From assembly GCF_041429795.1 (NCBI RefSeq), contig NZ_CP163424.1:620001-684000 (forward strand): a stretch of DNA of 64,000 nt. The letters run 5' to 3'. Below the pieces are notes generated by a model. That model saw nothing but the letters and a program-made list of their open reading frames with translations. It was not told the origin of the DNA and did not search any database. This document shows positions 45,724-55,097 of this stretch, piece after piece; the stretch's first letter is position 1; every line of letters begins with the position of its first letter. Source of the DNA: Algimonas porphyrae. Its GTDB lineage: Bacteria; Pseudomonadota; Alphaproteobacteria; Caulobacterales; Maricaulaceae. A program made the position numbers and the translations under genes.

Positions 45724-47178
45724 CTATTTCCGGGCGGCCCAATAGACTTTCAGGTCGCGTTTCACTTCTGGCGCCATGATATAGAGCCCGATCAGGTTCG
45801 GTATCGCCATGACGAAGATCAGCGCGTCGGCGAAGTCCAAAATGGCGCCCAGCTGCACTGCTGCGCCCAGCGCGATGAAGGCACAGAAGATCAAACTGAA
45901 GGTCAGATTGGTCTTGCGGCTTTCTCCGAAAATATAGGTCCAGCCCTTGGTGCCGTAATAGGCCCAGGCCAGCATGGTCGATACCGCAAACAGGATAGCC
46001 GCGATCGATAGCGGCACGGGCGACCAGGGAATGGAATTGGCGAAGGCTGCCGAGGTCATCTCGATCCCGGCGACCCCGCCGCCCATGAGCGTTTCGGTCG
46101 GAAAGGCCGTCACCAGAACCAGACCGGTCAGGGTGCAGACCACGACCGTGTCGATGAACGGTTCCAGCAGGCTGACAAACCCCTCGGTCAGTGGATCGGA
46201 TGTCGTGACAGCAGAGTGCGCGATGGCGGCGGAGCCGATCCCGGCTTCATTGGAGAAGGCGGCGCGCTGGAAGCCGATGATCATGGCACCGAGAAAGCCG
46301 CCTGTGACGCCCGAAGGCGTAAACGCCCCGGTCACGATCGCAGCGACAGCGCCCGGCAGAGCCTGCGCATTCAGCCCGATCACGATCAACGCGCCGATAA
46401 TATAGATCCCGATCATGAAGGGAACCAGCTTGACGGTTACCCGGGCGATGGACTTGATGCCGCCGACAATGACGACGCCGACGATCACGGCCAGAATGAT
46501 CCCGACCAGCCAACCCAGACCCTCTAACGGTCCGGTCTCCCCGCCCGTGACATAGAGCAGTTGCCCATAGGCCTGATTGCTCTGGAACATGTTGCCGATG
46601 CCCAGACAGCCAATGACGATGCTGACCGCATAGAACAGGCCGAGAAAGCGCCCCAGTTTCGGCCAGCCGCGGCGTTCCAGCCCGGCGCGCAGATAATACA
46701 TCGGCCCACCGGAGACGGTCCCGTCTTCCGCCACCTGCCGGTATTTGACGCCCAGCGTACATTCCACGAATTTCGTCGTCATTCCGACCAGCCCGGCCAC
46801 GATCAGCCAGAAGATCGCGCCCGGCCCACCGATGGAGACGGTGATCGCGACCCCGGCAATATTGCCGATCCCGACCGTGCCGGATACGGCGGCTGTGAGC
46901 GCCTGGAAGTGGGAGATTTCGCCGGGGCCATGATGGGCATCCTCCCGCCCGCTGACGATCCGCAAAGCATGCCGGAAACCGCGAATGTTGATGAAACCGA
47001 GATAGACCGTAAAGAAAACGGCCCCGACGATCAGCCACACCACGATCAGCGGTACTTCGGCATCGCCGATCGGTACCGAATAGAAGATGAAGCCCGACAC
47101 GGCGTCCGTCAGCGGCTGAACTGCGCGGTTGATCGCCTCATCGATGCCCGTGGCGGGCCGGCTGTTCTGAATTTGCAT
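45724..47178 (-). CDS. Alanine/glycine:cation symporter (AGCS family)
   Basis: 484 residues from ATG 47178, after GGGAGA. About eleven hydrophobic segments. Family marks: the GTVGIGNIAGVAITVSIGGPGAIFW loop, FVECTLGVKYR, GGPMYYLRAGLE, AFSNEAGIGSAAIAHSAVTT and the C-terminal AYYGTKGWTYIFG. AGCS carriers take up alanine or glycine with Na+ or H+ across the inner membrane. It is convergent with rpoN and divergent from the DUF1295 gene. Confidence 0.93.
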   Translation of the reverse strand: MQIQNSRPATGIDEAINRAVQPLTDAVSGFIFYSVPIGDAEVPLIVVWLIVGAVFFTVYLGFINIRGFRHALRIVSGREDAHHGPGEISHFQALTAAVSGTVGIGNIAGVAITVSIGGPGAIFWLIVAGLVGMTTKFVECTLGVKYRQVAEDGTVSGGPMYYLRAGLERRGWPKLGRFLGLFYAVSIVIGCLGIGNMFQSNQAYGQLLYVTGGETGPLEGLGWLVGIILAVIVGVVIVGGIKSIARVTVKLVPFMIGIYIIGALIVIGLNAQALPGAVAAIVTGAFTPSGVTGGFLGAMIIGFQRAAFSNEAGIGSAAIAHSAVTTSDPLTEGFVSLLEPFIDTVVVCTLTGLVLVTAFPTETLMGGGVAGIEMTSAAFANSIPWSPVPLSIAAILFAVSTMLAWAYYGTKGWTYIFGESRKTNLTFSLIFCAFIALGAAVQLGAILDFADALIFVMAIPNLIGLYIMAPEVKRDLKVYWAARK

Positions 47179-47261
47179 GACGGTTCGTCTCCCTGAATGC
47201 TTCCATGCCACAATTTGCCGCTCATGACAGACCAAGCTTTTTTGCCCGTGTCGCCCCGCCC

Positions 47262-48101
47262 ATGTTAAGCGAGCCTATGCTTGCACTCGTCTATCTCGCC
47301 CATATCGCCATTCTGATCTTCGGAGCGGTCACGCTGGTCTGGCTGATCAGCCTGCTGATGAAAGACGCGTCCATCATCGATATCTTCTGGGGTTTCGGCT
47401 TTGCCGTGGTCGGAGCGGCCTGTCTGTGGCTCGCCAACCGGGCCTCCGGCGGGGAAATCAGCCCCTATCTCTGGCTGATGGGTCTGATGCCGATTATCTG
47501 GGGACTGCGCCTGACAGCCTATCTGGCAAAGCGCAATCTGGGACACGGCGAAGATGGCCGCTACGTCGCCATGCGTAAACGCTCCGGACTGGCGGAAATG
47601 ACGTGGCGCTTACGCGCGCTGCTGAGCATTTTCTGGGGGCAGGGCTTGCTGATCCTGATTGTGTCCGCGCCCGTCTGGATCGCCTTTGCCTTCGGTCGCG
47701 AAACGGCGATCGGTCCTCTCGCCATTATCGGTGCGCTCATGTGGCTGACCGGAACCCTGTTCGAAGCCATCGGCGACGCGCAACTCGCCGCCTTCCTGCG
47801 CCGCAATGCTGATTATGACGGCCCCTATGAGGACAAGCCCGTTCTCGATACCGGGCTGTGGCGCTATACGCGTCACCCCAACTATTTCGGCAATGCGCTG
47901 CTCTGGTGGGGGATTTTTGTCGCGGCATGTCAGGCCCCGCTGGGCTGGATCAGCATTTTCGGGCCGATCATCATGACGATCCTGCTGATGCGTGTGTCCG
48001 GTCGGGACCTGCTGGAGCGCAAACTGAAGAAGCGCCCCGCCTACCGCGACTATGTTGAGCGGACATCCAGCTTCTTCCCCATGCCACCGAAAAAGACTTA
48101 A
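47262..48101 (+). CDS. DUF1295 (steroid 5-alpha-reductase-like) membrane protein
   Basis: 279 residues from ATG 47262; ATG 47277 is an equal alternative and neither start has a strong ribosome site. About seven membrane segments. The family signature is in the C-terminal half: KPVLDTGLWRYTRHPNYFGNALLWWGIF, GRDLLERKLKKRPAYRDYVERTSSFFP. DUF1295 proteins belong to the steroid-reductase/isoprenylcysteine-methyltransferase-like superfamily; substrate is not known. It ends two bases before the convergent sterol-desaturase-family gene. Confidence 0.85.
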   Translation: MLSEPMLALVYLAHIAILIFGAVTLVWLISLLMKDASIIDIFWGFGFAVVGAACLWLANRASGGEISPYLWLMGLMPIIWGLRLTAYLAKRNLGHGEDGRYVAMRKRSGLAEMTWRLRALLSIFWGQGLLILIVSAPVWIAFAFGRETAIGPLAIIGALMWLTGTLFEAIGDAQLAAFLRRNADYDGPYEDKPVLDTGLWRYTRHPNYFGNALLWWGIFVAACQAPLGWISIFGPIIMTILLMRVSGRDLLERKLKKRPAYRDYVERTSSFFPMPPKKT

Positions 48102-48102
48102 T

Positions 48103-48891
48103 CTACTCTGCCGCGACGGGTACCGGATTTGGCTTGATGGTTTCCCCGACTAGCCCCCGGTCCGTCCCCATCACCTTGTCCCAGAAGCGGAAATAGAGCC
48201 CGTAATTTCCGGTGAATTTCGTATGATGCAGATTATGATGGCTTGCCGTGATGATATGCCGACCCCACCAGCCCTGGATCCAGCGCTTCGGATAGACCTC
48301 CCAGCCGGCATGATTGAACACGGCGTTGATCGTCATCAGCATCAGGATCATCAGCGCGGTGACCCAGTGGATCGGCAGGATCAGCGCCATAACGGGTAGC
48401 AGCCAGGCCATGCTAGCCGCTTCGACTGGATCGAATGAAAAGCTCGCCCATGGGGTCGGCTGCACACTGCGGTGATGACCGGCATGTGTATGTCTGAACA
48501 GTTTCGGATGATGCATCAGGCGATGGCTGAAATAGAACCACGTGTCCTGCGCGAACAGATAGAGCGCGGCGCTGAGCGGGAGCCATAACCATTCGCCCAG
48601 ACCCTGCGGCAGGCCCGAATAAATCGCCGTACCTCCAGCTTTCCACATTTCCAGCACGACTGCCGCCGGAAAGGCGTAGATGAAGGCGCTGATCGTCGAG
48701 AGCCTGATTTCGTTGCGAATAGTGGCGCGTGTCGGATCGCGCCGTGACAGACGGCGCGCCCGCGTCGGTGTGCGTTTCCACAGCGCCCAGTGGATCGGCG
48801 CAACGATCGCGAAATAGCGCGCAATGATAATCGCGCTCAGTCCGGCAAACGTTTCGACAAAGCCCCAGAACGGTATCGGCCATCCTTCCAT
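48103..48891 (-). CDS. Sterol desaturase / fatty acid hydroxylase superfamily protein
   Basis: 262 residues from ATG 48891 (after AAGG); a longer form from 48927 is possible. Membrane segments flank the histidine boxes of the di-iron centre: HRLMHHPKLFRHTHAGHHRS, and HNLHHTKF with NYGLYFRFWDKVMGT. It should hydroxylate or desaturate a lipid in the inner membrane, with the exact substrate unknown. Paired convergently with the DUF1295 protein, so the two share only a 3' boundary. Confidence 0.88.
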   Translation of the reverse strand: MEGWPIPFWGFVETFAGLSAIIIARYFAIVAPIHWALWKRTPTRARRLSRRDPTRATIRNEIRLSTISAFIYAFPAAVVLEMWKAGGTAIYSGLPQGLGEWLWLPLSAALYLFAQDTWFYFSHRLMHHPKLFRHTHAGHHRSVQPTPWASFSFDPVEAASMAWLLPVMALILPIHWVTALMILMLMTINAVFNHAGWEVYPKRWIQGWWGRHIITASHHNLHHTKFTGNYGLYFRFWDKVMGTDRGLVGETIKPNPVPVAAE

Positions 48892-48972
48892 GGCCTTGCG
48901 CCTAACGGCTCGCTGGGAGGATCGCAATGACAGGACGCTTGCCGCGCTGCTGTGGCGCGCTAGGATGGCGCC

Positions 48973-50433
48973 ATGTCAGACGTCATACTTTCCATCGATC
49001 AGGGCACGACGAGTTCCCGCACACTCGTCGTCAGCGCGGACGGACGGATCCTGCATGCGGCGCAGGAAGAGTTCCCGCAAATCTATCCCGCTGATGGCTG
49101 GGTCGAACATGATCCGGAAGCGATCTGGGCCACGGTCGAGCGGACCCTGCGCGCCTGCCATGACTGGTGCGAGGCGGCGGGGCACGAACCCGTGGCGATC
49201 GGCATCACGAACCAGCGCGAGACGACACTGGTCTGGGACCGCGAAACCGGCAAATGCCTCTATAATGCCATCGTCTGGCAGGACCGGCGCACGGCAGAGC
49301 GGTGCCGCGCGCTGGCAGCCGCGATACCGGTCGCGCAATTGCAGGCCAAGACCGGCCTGCTGCATGATCCCTATTTCAGCGCGACCAAGATCGCCTGGAT
49401 ACTGGACACTGTCGATGGCGCCCGCACGCGCGCCGAGGCGGGCGAACTCTGTTTCGGAACTGTCGAGAGTTTTCTGATCTGGCGACTGACCGGAGGTGCA
49501 GTCCATGCGACGGACGCGACCAATGCCAGCCGGACTAATCTTTACAATATCCGCGACAATCTCTGGGACGAGGAATTGCTGGCCCTGTTCGGTGTGCCGG
49601 ATTCCGGCCTGCCCGATGTGCGCGACTGTGTTGCGGATTATGGTCGCTGGAACGGCATCCCGATCCGCGGCGTGGCGGGGGATCAGCAGGCCGCAGCCAT
49701 CGGCCAGCTCTGCTTTGCGCCGGGCGACATCAAATCCACCTATGGCACGGGCTGTTTCGTCATTCTGAATACGGGCGATCAGTGCCTGACATCGGACAAT
49801 AAATTGCTCTCCACCATTGCTTACCGGATTGACGGGCAGACGGCCTATGCGCTGGAAGGCTCGATCTTCATCGCCGGTGCGGGCGTGCAATGGCTGCGCG
49901 ACGAAATGAAATTGGTCGACCATGCGGCGGAAACGCAGGCGATCTGCGAAGGGCTGAACTCCAATCAGGGGGTTTATCTGGTTCCGGCCTTTACCGGACT
50001 GGGCGCGCCCTATTGGGAACCGGACGTGCGCGGCGCGCTGTTCGGCCTGACCCGTAATACGGGTCGGGACGCGGTTGTGCGCGCCACGGTGGAGAGCGTC
50101 GTCTATCAGACGCATGATCTGTTCGCCGCCATGGCCAAGGATGGAGCCCATCCAAAAAGTCTGCGCGTCGATGGCGGTATGGTCGCCAATGACTGGATGG
50201 TCGGCCATCTATCCGACGTGTTGAACCTGCCCGTCGAACGCCCGAAGGTTCTGGAAACGACGGCCATGGGGGCGGCCTATCTGGCGATGCTTGGTGCAGG
50301 CATGGTCGCCAATCTGGATGATCTGTCCGCCCTGTGGCAGCGCGACCGACTGTTTGAACCGGATATGGCTGAAAAGACCCGCAAGTCCCTCTTGGACGGC
50401 TGGGCGGACTGCGTTAGACGGCTGCTCGCCTAG
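48973..50433 (+). CDS. glpK: Glycerol kinase
   Basis: 486 residues of the FGGY family. The phosphate-binding start SIDQGTTSSRTLVV, ITNQRETTLVWDRETGKCLYNAIVWQDRRT, KSTYGTGCF and DGGMVANDWMVGHLSD are glycerol-kinase signatures. It phosphorylates glycerol with ATP to glycerol 3-phosphate. glpF, glpD and glpR are not nearby, so it is probably expressed alone. A tRNA gene lies 26 nt after the stop. Confidence 0.95.
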   Translation: MSDVILSIDQGTTSSRTLVVSADGRILHAAQEEFPQIYPADGWVEHDPEAIWATVERTLRACHDWCEAAGHEPVAIGITNQRETTLVWDRETGKCLYNAIVWQDRRTAERCRALAAAIPVAQLQAKTGLLHDPYFSATKIAWILDTVDGARTRAEAGELCFGTVESFLIWRLTGGAVHATDATNASRTNLYNIRDNLWDEELLALFGVPDSGLPDVRDCVADYGRWNGIPIRGVAGDQQAAAIGQLCFAPGDIKSTYGTGCFVILNTGDQCLTSDNKLLSTIAYRIDGQTAYALEGSIFIAGAGVQWLRDEMKLVDHAAETQAICEGLNSNQGVYLVPAFTGLGAPYWEPDVRGALFGLTRNTGRDAVVRATVESVVYQTHDLFAAMAKDGAHPKSLRVDGGMVANDWMVGHLSDVLNLPVERPKVLETTAMGAAYLAMLGAGMVANLDDLSALWQRDRLFEPDMAEKTRKSLLDGWADCVRRLLA

Positions 50434-50459
50434 CGCTGCGGGCTGATGATCGTGGCAAT

Positions 50460-50536
50460 GGGGGGATAGCTCAATTGGTTAGAGCCACCCGCTCATAACG
50501 GGTTGGTTGGGGGTTCAAGTCCCTCTCCCCCTACCA
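50460..50536 (+). tRNA. tRNA with CAU anticodon (Met elongator or Ile2)
   Basis: A complete cloverleaf including encoded CCA: acceptor GGGGGGA pairs with TCCCCCT; D arm GCTC/GAGC; anticodon stem ACCCG/CGGGT with loop CTCATAA (CAT at 50494-50496); T arm GGGGG-TTCAAGT-CCCTC; discriminator A at 50533. The TTCAAGT T-loop and the TGGTT variable loop resemble lysidine-modified tRNA-Ile2, but elongator tRNA-Met is not excluded. It is not the initiator: the first acceptor pair (G-T) is closed by wobble and the anticodon stem lacks three G-C pairs in a row next to the loop. Confidence 0.93.
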
Positions 50537-50929
50537 CGCACTTGGCAAGATCTGGCGGACAGCCACATCGCAGCGGGCTGGTCCCCGTTCACAGCGTCCA
50601 GAAGCTGGCAATTTCACTTAATCCCCGCTTATCGCGTTAGGGCGCCCGCTATTTCAATCTTGTACAAGAAGCCTCCACGACTCGATCCACTCCCTCCCAT
50701 TTCCATGCTTTCTTACTCTCGTCCGTCACGGACACGAGGGGGGCATAACCCTCGGTGTGGCGGGCCGGTGCGAGCGCCTTAGCCGGGATGACAGTGAGAA
50801 AGAGCTGGGTGATGAGAGCGTTGATGGCGCTTGCGAGCAGCCAGATTTGCAATGCGGTAAGATAATTGCATTAGAACAGTGCGATATGTTGTGGTGTGTC
50901 GACCGACGCGCCGCTGGAAGGGACAGATA
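50537..50929. other. Gene-free spacer after the tRNA
   Basis: 393 nt without a convincing gene. It holds one copy of a dispersed hairpin repeat (50722-50763) and, just after, GCCGGGATGACAGTGAG, a half of the CATCCCGGC-type motif seen also at 57825-57865. Frames here are short and spell repeat-derived sequence. The last part should contain the promoter of the gene at 50930. Confidence 0.6.
50722..50763. repeat. Dispersed hairpin repeat, copy 1
   Basis: These 42 nt match the reverse complement of 61594-61636 except for one inserted base. The core folds as ACACGAGG-loop-CCCTCGGTGT with one bulge. Copy 2 keeps the pairing. It is a REP-like intergenic element. Confidence 0.7.
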
Positions 50930-52060
50930 ATGGCCAATCTTCGCACATTCTTACCGTGGCTTTTCATGCTGCTGTCAGCTTTTGCCATCCATTCGGCGAC
51001 GGTGGCGCAGTCCAGCGCGCCCTTGCAGGGCAATGCGGGTCACATTGATAAAATCCAGTTCCGCGGCGGCTATCTCGACAATAGCGCCGAGCAACCCGGG
51101 CGCTGGCTGGAAAAGAAGAATGACGGCACGATCAATTACGAGTTTTTCGAGACCGGCTTTAACGGCTCCGTGATCGAACTGCAGGGTGCCGAACAGAAAG
51201 TCCGCCTGCGGGTTGATCTGAATGCCAAGACTGTACTGGGCGAATGGCCCGGGCACCCGATGGCCAAGATCTACACTGTCACAGATGTCGAGCTGTATGA
51301 GGCTATGGCAGTGCCCGCTCCGGCACCCGCGCCTGCGCCCGTACCGGTTCCGCCTGCTCCGCCGACCGAAGTCGTGATCGGCCATCCGCCGCTGGCTGGT
51401 CAGCCTGCGCCTGTCCCCGAACCGCAACCTGTTCCAGCACCCATTCCATCTCCAATCCCGGCCCCGATTCCCGCTCCGCAACCGCCGGTCAGTTCGGCAC
51501 CGAGCCCGCAAGCGCTGAAATATGCCAAACATGCGACAGGCGCGTTCGAGCGCGTCTCGGACCGGGCCTGGCGCGAAATCACGGCGGACGGCCCGGCCTA
51601 TCACTTCACGGTGGCGGGCTCGGATACGGAATCGCTCTTCCTGATAGACCCGCTTCGCGACGTCTTGATCGAACTCAGACCTGCCGACGCGCTGGTGCGT
51701 GCATCCGTGGCGGGCGAACCCCTGCGCGAAGTGTTTACACTGACCGGGTTCGAACGGGAGCCCGTCAGCCCCCCTGTCGTTGAGGGCACGCTGAGCCCGG
51801 CTGAACGCGCGCGCTGCGCGGATCGCGGCGGCTTTGTCGAACGCGCTGGTCTGCTCGGTGCGGAGCGGTGCACGATCCGCTATTCCGACGGCGGGCAGAG
51901 CTGTACGGACTCGAGCCAGTGCGAAGGCCAGTGCCGGGCCGATGTCAGCGTCCCGAACGGGGCCGCGGCGACAGGCGTCTGCCAGAAAACAGATAATCCG
52001 TTCGGCTGCTTCTCCGAAGTCAGCCAGGGCCAGGCCGGGCCCGGTCTTTGCGTCGACTAG
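50930..52060 (+). CDS. Secreted protein with duplicated domain, Pro-rich linker and Cys-rich C-terminus
   Basis: 376 residues from ATG 50930, after GGAAGGGA. A signal peptide ends near VAQ (27). Two similar domains (about 32-115, GRWLEKKNDGTINYEFFETG, and about 205-285, RAWREITADGPAYHFTVAG) flank a linker of Ala-Pro and Val-Pro repeats (about 128-195). The end (about 295-376) has eight cysteines in C..RGGF....L.GAERC.I.YSDGGQSC.DSSQC.G.C, continuing GVCQKTDNPFGCFSEV. I have seen this C-terminal pattern in small secreted proteobacterial proteins, without known function. It is probably periplasmic with disulfides. Confidence 0.72.
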   Translation: MANLRTFLPWLFMLLSAFAIHSATVAQSSAPLQGNAGHIDKIQFRGGYLDNSAEQPGRWLEKKNDGTINYEFFETGFNGSVIELQGAEQKVRLRVDLNAKTVLGEWPGHPMAKIYTVTDVELYEAMAVPAPAPAPAPVPVPPAPPTEVVIGHPPLAGQPAPVPEPQPVPAPIPSPIPAPIPAPQPPVSSAPSPQALKYAKHATGAFERVSDRAWREITADGPAYHFTVAGSDTESLFLIDPLRDVLIELRPADALVRASVAGEPLREVFTLTGFEREPVSPPVVEGTLSPAERARCADRGGFVERAGLLGAERCTIRYSDGGQSCTDSSQCEGQCRADVSVPNGAAATGVCQKTDNPFGCFSEVSQGQAGPGLCVD

Positions 52061-52204
52061 GACCACCGGCTGATGACAGGCCATCGGCCTGAGCACAGGC
52101 CGCAGACCGCACGATAAACTGATCCTGTCCCCGGCTTCGCACGGGGTCGTGGCTTGCGCGAATAAGCAAGATCGCTATGGCGATGGCCTGCCACAGGCCG
52201 TGTG

Positions 52205-52243
52205 AGGGGGCCGTCATTCCGCCATGTGGCGGGTTCGCCCCCT
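52205..52243 (+). terminator. Nested hairpin before mmsA
   Basis: AGGGGGC (52205-52211) pairs with GCCCCCT (52237-52243) around an inner CCGCC-ATGT-GGCGG stem, followed by TTGTCTTG. It may terminate the secreted-protein transcript or act in the leader of the valine operon, 50 nt before mmsA. Confidence 0.45.
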
Positions 52244-52293
52244 TGTCTTGCCCGGCCTGTCTGTGACACGCACCGCCCGAAAGGATTTCTGCC

Positions 52294-53790
52294 ATGAATA
52301 CCATTGGACATTTCATCGACGGGGCGCACGTCGCCGGGACCAGTGAGCGTCTGCACGACATCTATGATCCTAATACGGGCGCGGTTCAGGCGCGGGTGGC
52401 GCTGGCTACGGACGGCGAACTCGACCAGGCTGTCGCCTCGGCCGTGGCGGCGCAAACCGTCTGGGCTCAGACCAATCCGCAGCGCCGTTCCCGCGTGCTG
52501 TTCGCCTATAAGGCGCTGGTCGAGCAGCATATTGACGAACTGGCCGAACTGCTCTCGCGCGAACATGGCAAGGTCCTCGCAGATAGTCGCGGCGATGTGA
52601 TGCGCGGGCTCGACGTGATCGAATTTGCCTGCGGCGTGCCGCATGCGCAGAAGGGCGAGCATACTTATGGTGCGGGTCCGGAAATCGACGTCTATTCCAT
52701 GCGCAAGCCACTGGGCGTGGTCGCGGGCATCACCCCGTTCAACTTTCCCGCCATGATCCCGATGTGGATGTTCGGCATGGCGATCGCGACCGGCAATGCC
52801 TGTATCCTAAAACCGTCCGAGAAGGATCCGTCCGTGCCGATGCGGCTGGCCGAACTGTTCGTCGAAGCGGGCGGCCCGAAGGGGCTACTCAACGTCGTCA
52901 ATGGCGACAAGACGGTCGTCGACGCAATCCTGGCGCATGCGGACATCAAGGCGGTCAGCTTTGTCGGTTCGTCGGATATCGCGCAATATGTGTATGCCGG
53001 AGCCACGGCCAACGGCAAGCGCGCGCAATGTATGGGCGGGGCGAAGAACCACGGCATCATCATGCCCGACGCCAATATGGAACAGGCGGCCAAGGACATT
53101 CTCGGTGCGGCCTACGGCTCGGCGGGCGAACGCTGCATGGCGCTACCGGTCGTGGTGCCAGTGGGTGAGGGGACGGCAGATCGCTTCCTTGAGGCCTTCA
53201 TGCCGAAGCTCAATGCGCTTCGGGTCGGGGTCAGCACGGATGCGGAGGCTGATTATGGCCCCGTCGTGACACAGGCTCACAAGGACAAGGTTGAAAGCCT
53301 GATCGATCAGGCCGAGGCCGAAGGCGCAACCGTGGTGGTCGATGGCCGTGGCTTCACCCTGCAGGGTCACGAAGACGGCTTCTTCATCGGCCCGACCTTG
53401 CTGGACGACGTCACGCCAGACATGGCAACCTATCATGAGGAAATCTTCGGTCCCGTCCTGCAGATCGTGCGCGCCAGTGATTTCGAAGAGGCTCTGCGCC
53501 TGCCGTCCGAGCATCAATATGGCAACGGCGTCTGTATCTTCACCGCCAATGGCCGCGTTGCGCGTGAATTCGCAGACCGTGTCGAAGTCGGCATGGTCGG
53601 TATCAACGTCCCGATCCCGGTCCCAGTCAGCTATCACAGTTTCGGTGGCTGGAAGCGCTCCGCCTTCGGCGATGCCAACCAGTACGGTATGGAAGGTCTG
53701 CGCTTCTACACCAAGGTGAAGACGGTGACGCAGAGGTGGCCCGAAGGCGAAACGGAGGATTCAGCCTTCATTATTCCGCATTTCGGGTAG
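52294..53790 (+). CDS. mmsA: Methylmalonate-semialdehyde dehydrogenase (CoA-acylating)
   Basis: 498 residues of the aldehyde dehydrogenase fold. The N-terminal IGHFIDGAHVAGTS, GVVAGITPFNFPAMIPMWMFG, FVGSSDIAQYVY and the catalytic cysteine in GSAGERCMALPV (Cys281) match MmsA. The C-terminal VGINVPIPVPVSYHSFGGWKRS is also specific. It converts methylmalonate semialdehyde to propionyl-CoA, the last valine-specific step. First gene of the valine operon: the acyl-CoA dehydrogenase starts 4 nt after its stop. Ribosome site AAGGA. Confidence 0.95.
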   Translation: MNTIGHFIDGAHVAGTSERLHDIYDPNTGAVQARVALATDGELDQAVASAVAAQTVWAQTNPQRRSRVLFAYKALVEQHIDELAELLSREHGKVLADSRGDVMRGLDVIEFACGVPHAQKGEHTYGAGPEIDVYSMRKPLGVVAGITPFNFPAMIPMWMFGMAIATGNACILKPSEKDPSVPMRLAELFVEAGGPKGLLNVVNGDKTVVDAILAHADIKAVSFVGSSDIAQYVYAGATANGKRAQCMGGAKNHGIIMPDANMEQAAKDILGAAYGSAGERCMALPVVVPVGEGTADRFLEAFMPKLNALRVGVSTDAEADYGPVVTQAHKDKVESLIDQAEAEGATVVVDGRGFTLQGHEDGFFIGPTLLDDVTPDMATYHEEIFGPVLQIVRASDFEEALRLPSEHQYGNGVCIFTANGRVAREFADRVEVGMVGINVPIPVPVSYHSFGGWKRSAFGDANQYGMEGLRFYTKVKTVTQRWPEGETEDSAFIIPHFG

Positions 53791-53794
53791 ACCG

Positions 53795-54949
53795 ATGCAC
53801 TTCCAACTCACCGAAGACCTGACGATGATCCGCGATATGGCGGCGAGCTTTGCGGCCAGCGAGCTCGCGCCGCATGCGGAAAAATGGGACCGGGAAAAGT
53901 TTCTCGACCGCAGCGTCTTCGAGAAGGCGGCTGCACTGGGCTTTCTCGGTATCTATGTCCCGGAAGACGATGGCGGAACGGGGCTGTCGCGTCTCGCATC
54001 CGCGATCGTGTTCGAACAGCTGGCGGCGGGCGATGTGTCGCACACGGCGATGATGACCATCCACAATATGGCGACCTGGATGATCGCGACCTTCGCCGAT
54101 GACGACCTCAAGGCGCGCTATGTGCCGAAGCTTGTCGCGGGTGAGCTGATCGCGTCCTACTGCCTGACCGAGCCAGGGGCCGGATCGGACGCTGCGTCGC
54201 TCTCGACCAAGGCGGTGAGGGCCAAAAATAGTCAGGGGGGCGATGATTATGTGCTGAACGGCAATAAGCAGTTCATCTCCGGCGCGGGCTGGTCGGACGT
54301 CTATGTCGTCATGGCCCGGACGTCTGATGATGGTGCGCGCGGTGTGTCCTGCTTCGTGGTCGACAAGGACATGCCGGGCGTCAGCTTCGGCGCGAATGAG
54401 CGCAAGATGGGCTGGAATGCGCAGCCCACAGCGCAGGTCATTTTCGACGATGCGCGCATCCCTGCCGCCAACCGGGTCGGGGCCGAAGGCGACGGTTTTC
54501 GCTTTGCCATGGCCGGGCTCGACGGCGGCCGCGTCAATATCGGGGCCTGCTCGCTCGGCGGCGCGTCTGCGGCGCTGGACCTGGCGACATCCTATGCCAA
54601 GGAGCGCAAACAGTTCGGGCAGCCGATCGCCGACTTCCAGAACACACAATTCCGCCTCGCTGATATGGCGACAGAGCTCGAAGCCTCGCGCCTGATGATC
54701 TATCGCGGCGCAGACGCAATCGACAACAACCTCCCGGACAAGGGAAAATATTGCGCCATGGGCAAACGGTTCGCGACCGACCTCTGCTCCAAGATCGCCA
54801 ATGATGCGCTGCAGGTGCATGGCGGCTATGGCTATCTCGCCGACTATCAGGTTGAACGCATCGTGCGCGACCTGCGCGTCCACCAGATCCTCGAAGGCAC
54901 GAACGACATCATGCGGGTGATCATCAGCCGCGCCATGCTGAGGCAGTGA
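53795..54949 (+). CDS. Acyl-CoA dehydrogenase, probably isobutyryl-CoA dehydrogenase
   Basis: 384 residues. FAD/substrate motifs: SYCLTEPGAGSDAASL, GNKQFISGAG, KMGWNAQPTAQVIFDDARIP, and LQVHGGYGYLADYQVERIVRDLRVHQILEGTNDIMR with the catalytic Glu near the end. Position between mmsA and the 3-hydroxyisobutyryl-CoA hydrolase points to isobutyryl-CoA oxidation to methacrylyl-CoA in valine breakdown. Family sequence alone would also allow other short or branched acyl-CoAs. The gap to the next gene is filled by a palindromic repeat. Confidence 0.9.
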   Translation: MHFQLTEDLTMIRDMAASFAASELAPHAEKWDREKFLDRSVFEKAAALGFLGIYVPEDDGGTGLSRLASAIVFEQLAAGDVSHTAMMTIHNMATWMIATFADDDLKARYVPKLVAGELIASYCLTEPGAGSDAASLSTKAVRAKNSQGGDDYVLNGNKQFISGAGWSDVYVVMARTSDDGARGVSCFVVDKDMPGVSFGANERKMGWNAQPTAQVIFDDARIPAANRVGAEGDGFRFAMAGLDGGRVNIGACSLGGASAALDLATSYAKERKQFGQPIADFQNTQFRLADMATELEASRLMIYRGADAIDNNLPDKGKYCAMGKRFATDLCSKIANDALQVHGGYGYLADYQVERIVRDLRVHQILEGTNDIMRVIISRAMLRQ

Positions 54950-54955
54950 AAAACA

Positions 54956-55080
54956 CCTTCTCCCTTGAGGGAGACGGTGGCCGACGGTCGGATGAGGGTG
55001 TTCGTCCGATCTCGGCCTTGCAATCAACGTTCAGCACCCTCACCCGCCGCTGCGCGGCACCCTCTCTCTCAAGGGAAAGG
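54956..55080. repeat. 125-bp imperfect palindromic element inside the valine operon
   Basis: Left arm 54956-55000 (CCTTCTCCCTTGAGGGAGAC...GGATGAGGGTG) is the imperfect reverse complement of right arm 55035-55080 (CACCCTCACCC...CTCAAGGGAAAGG), with a 34-nt loop. Closely similar CTCCCTTGAGGGAGA...GATGAGGG elements are common between genes in alphaproteobacteria. It encodes nothing. In RNA it would form a long hairpin between two operon genes. Confidence 0.8.
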
Positions 55081-55097
55081 GGTATCAGGGAGATATC

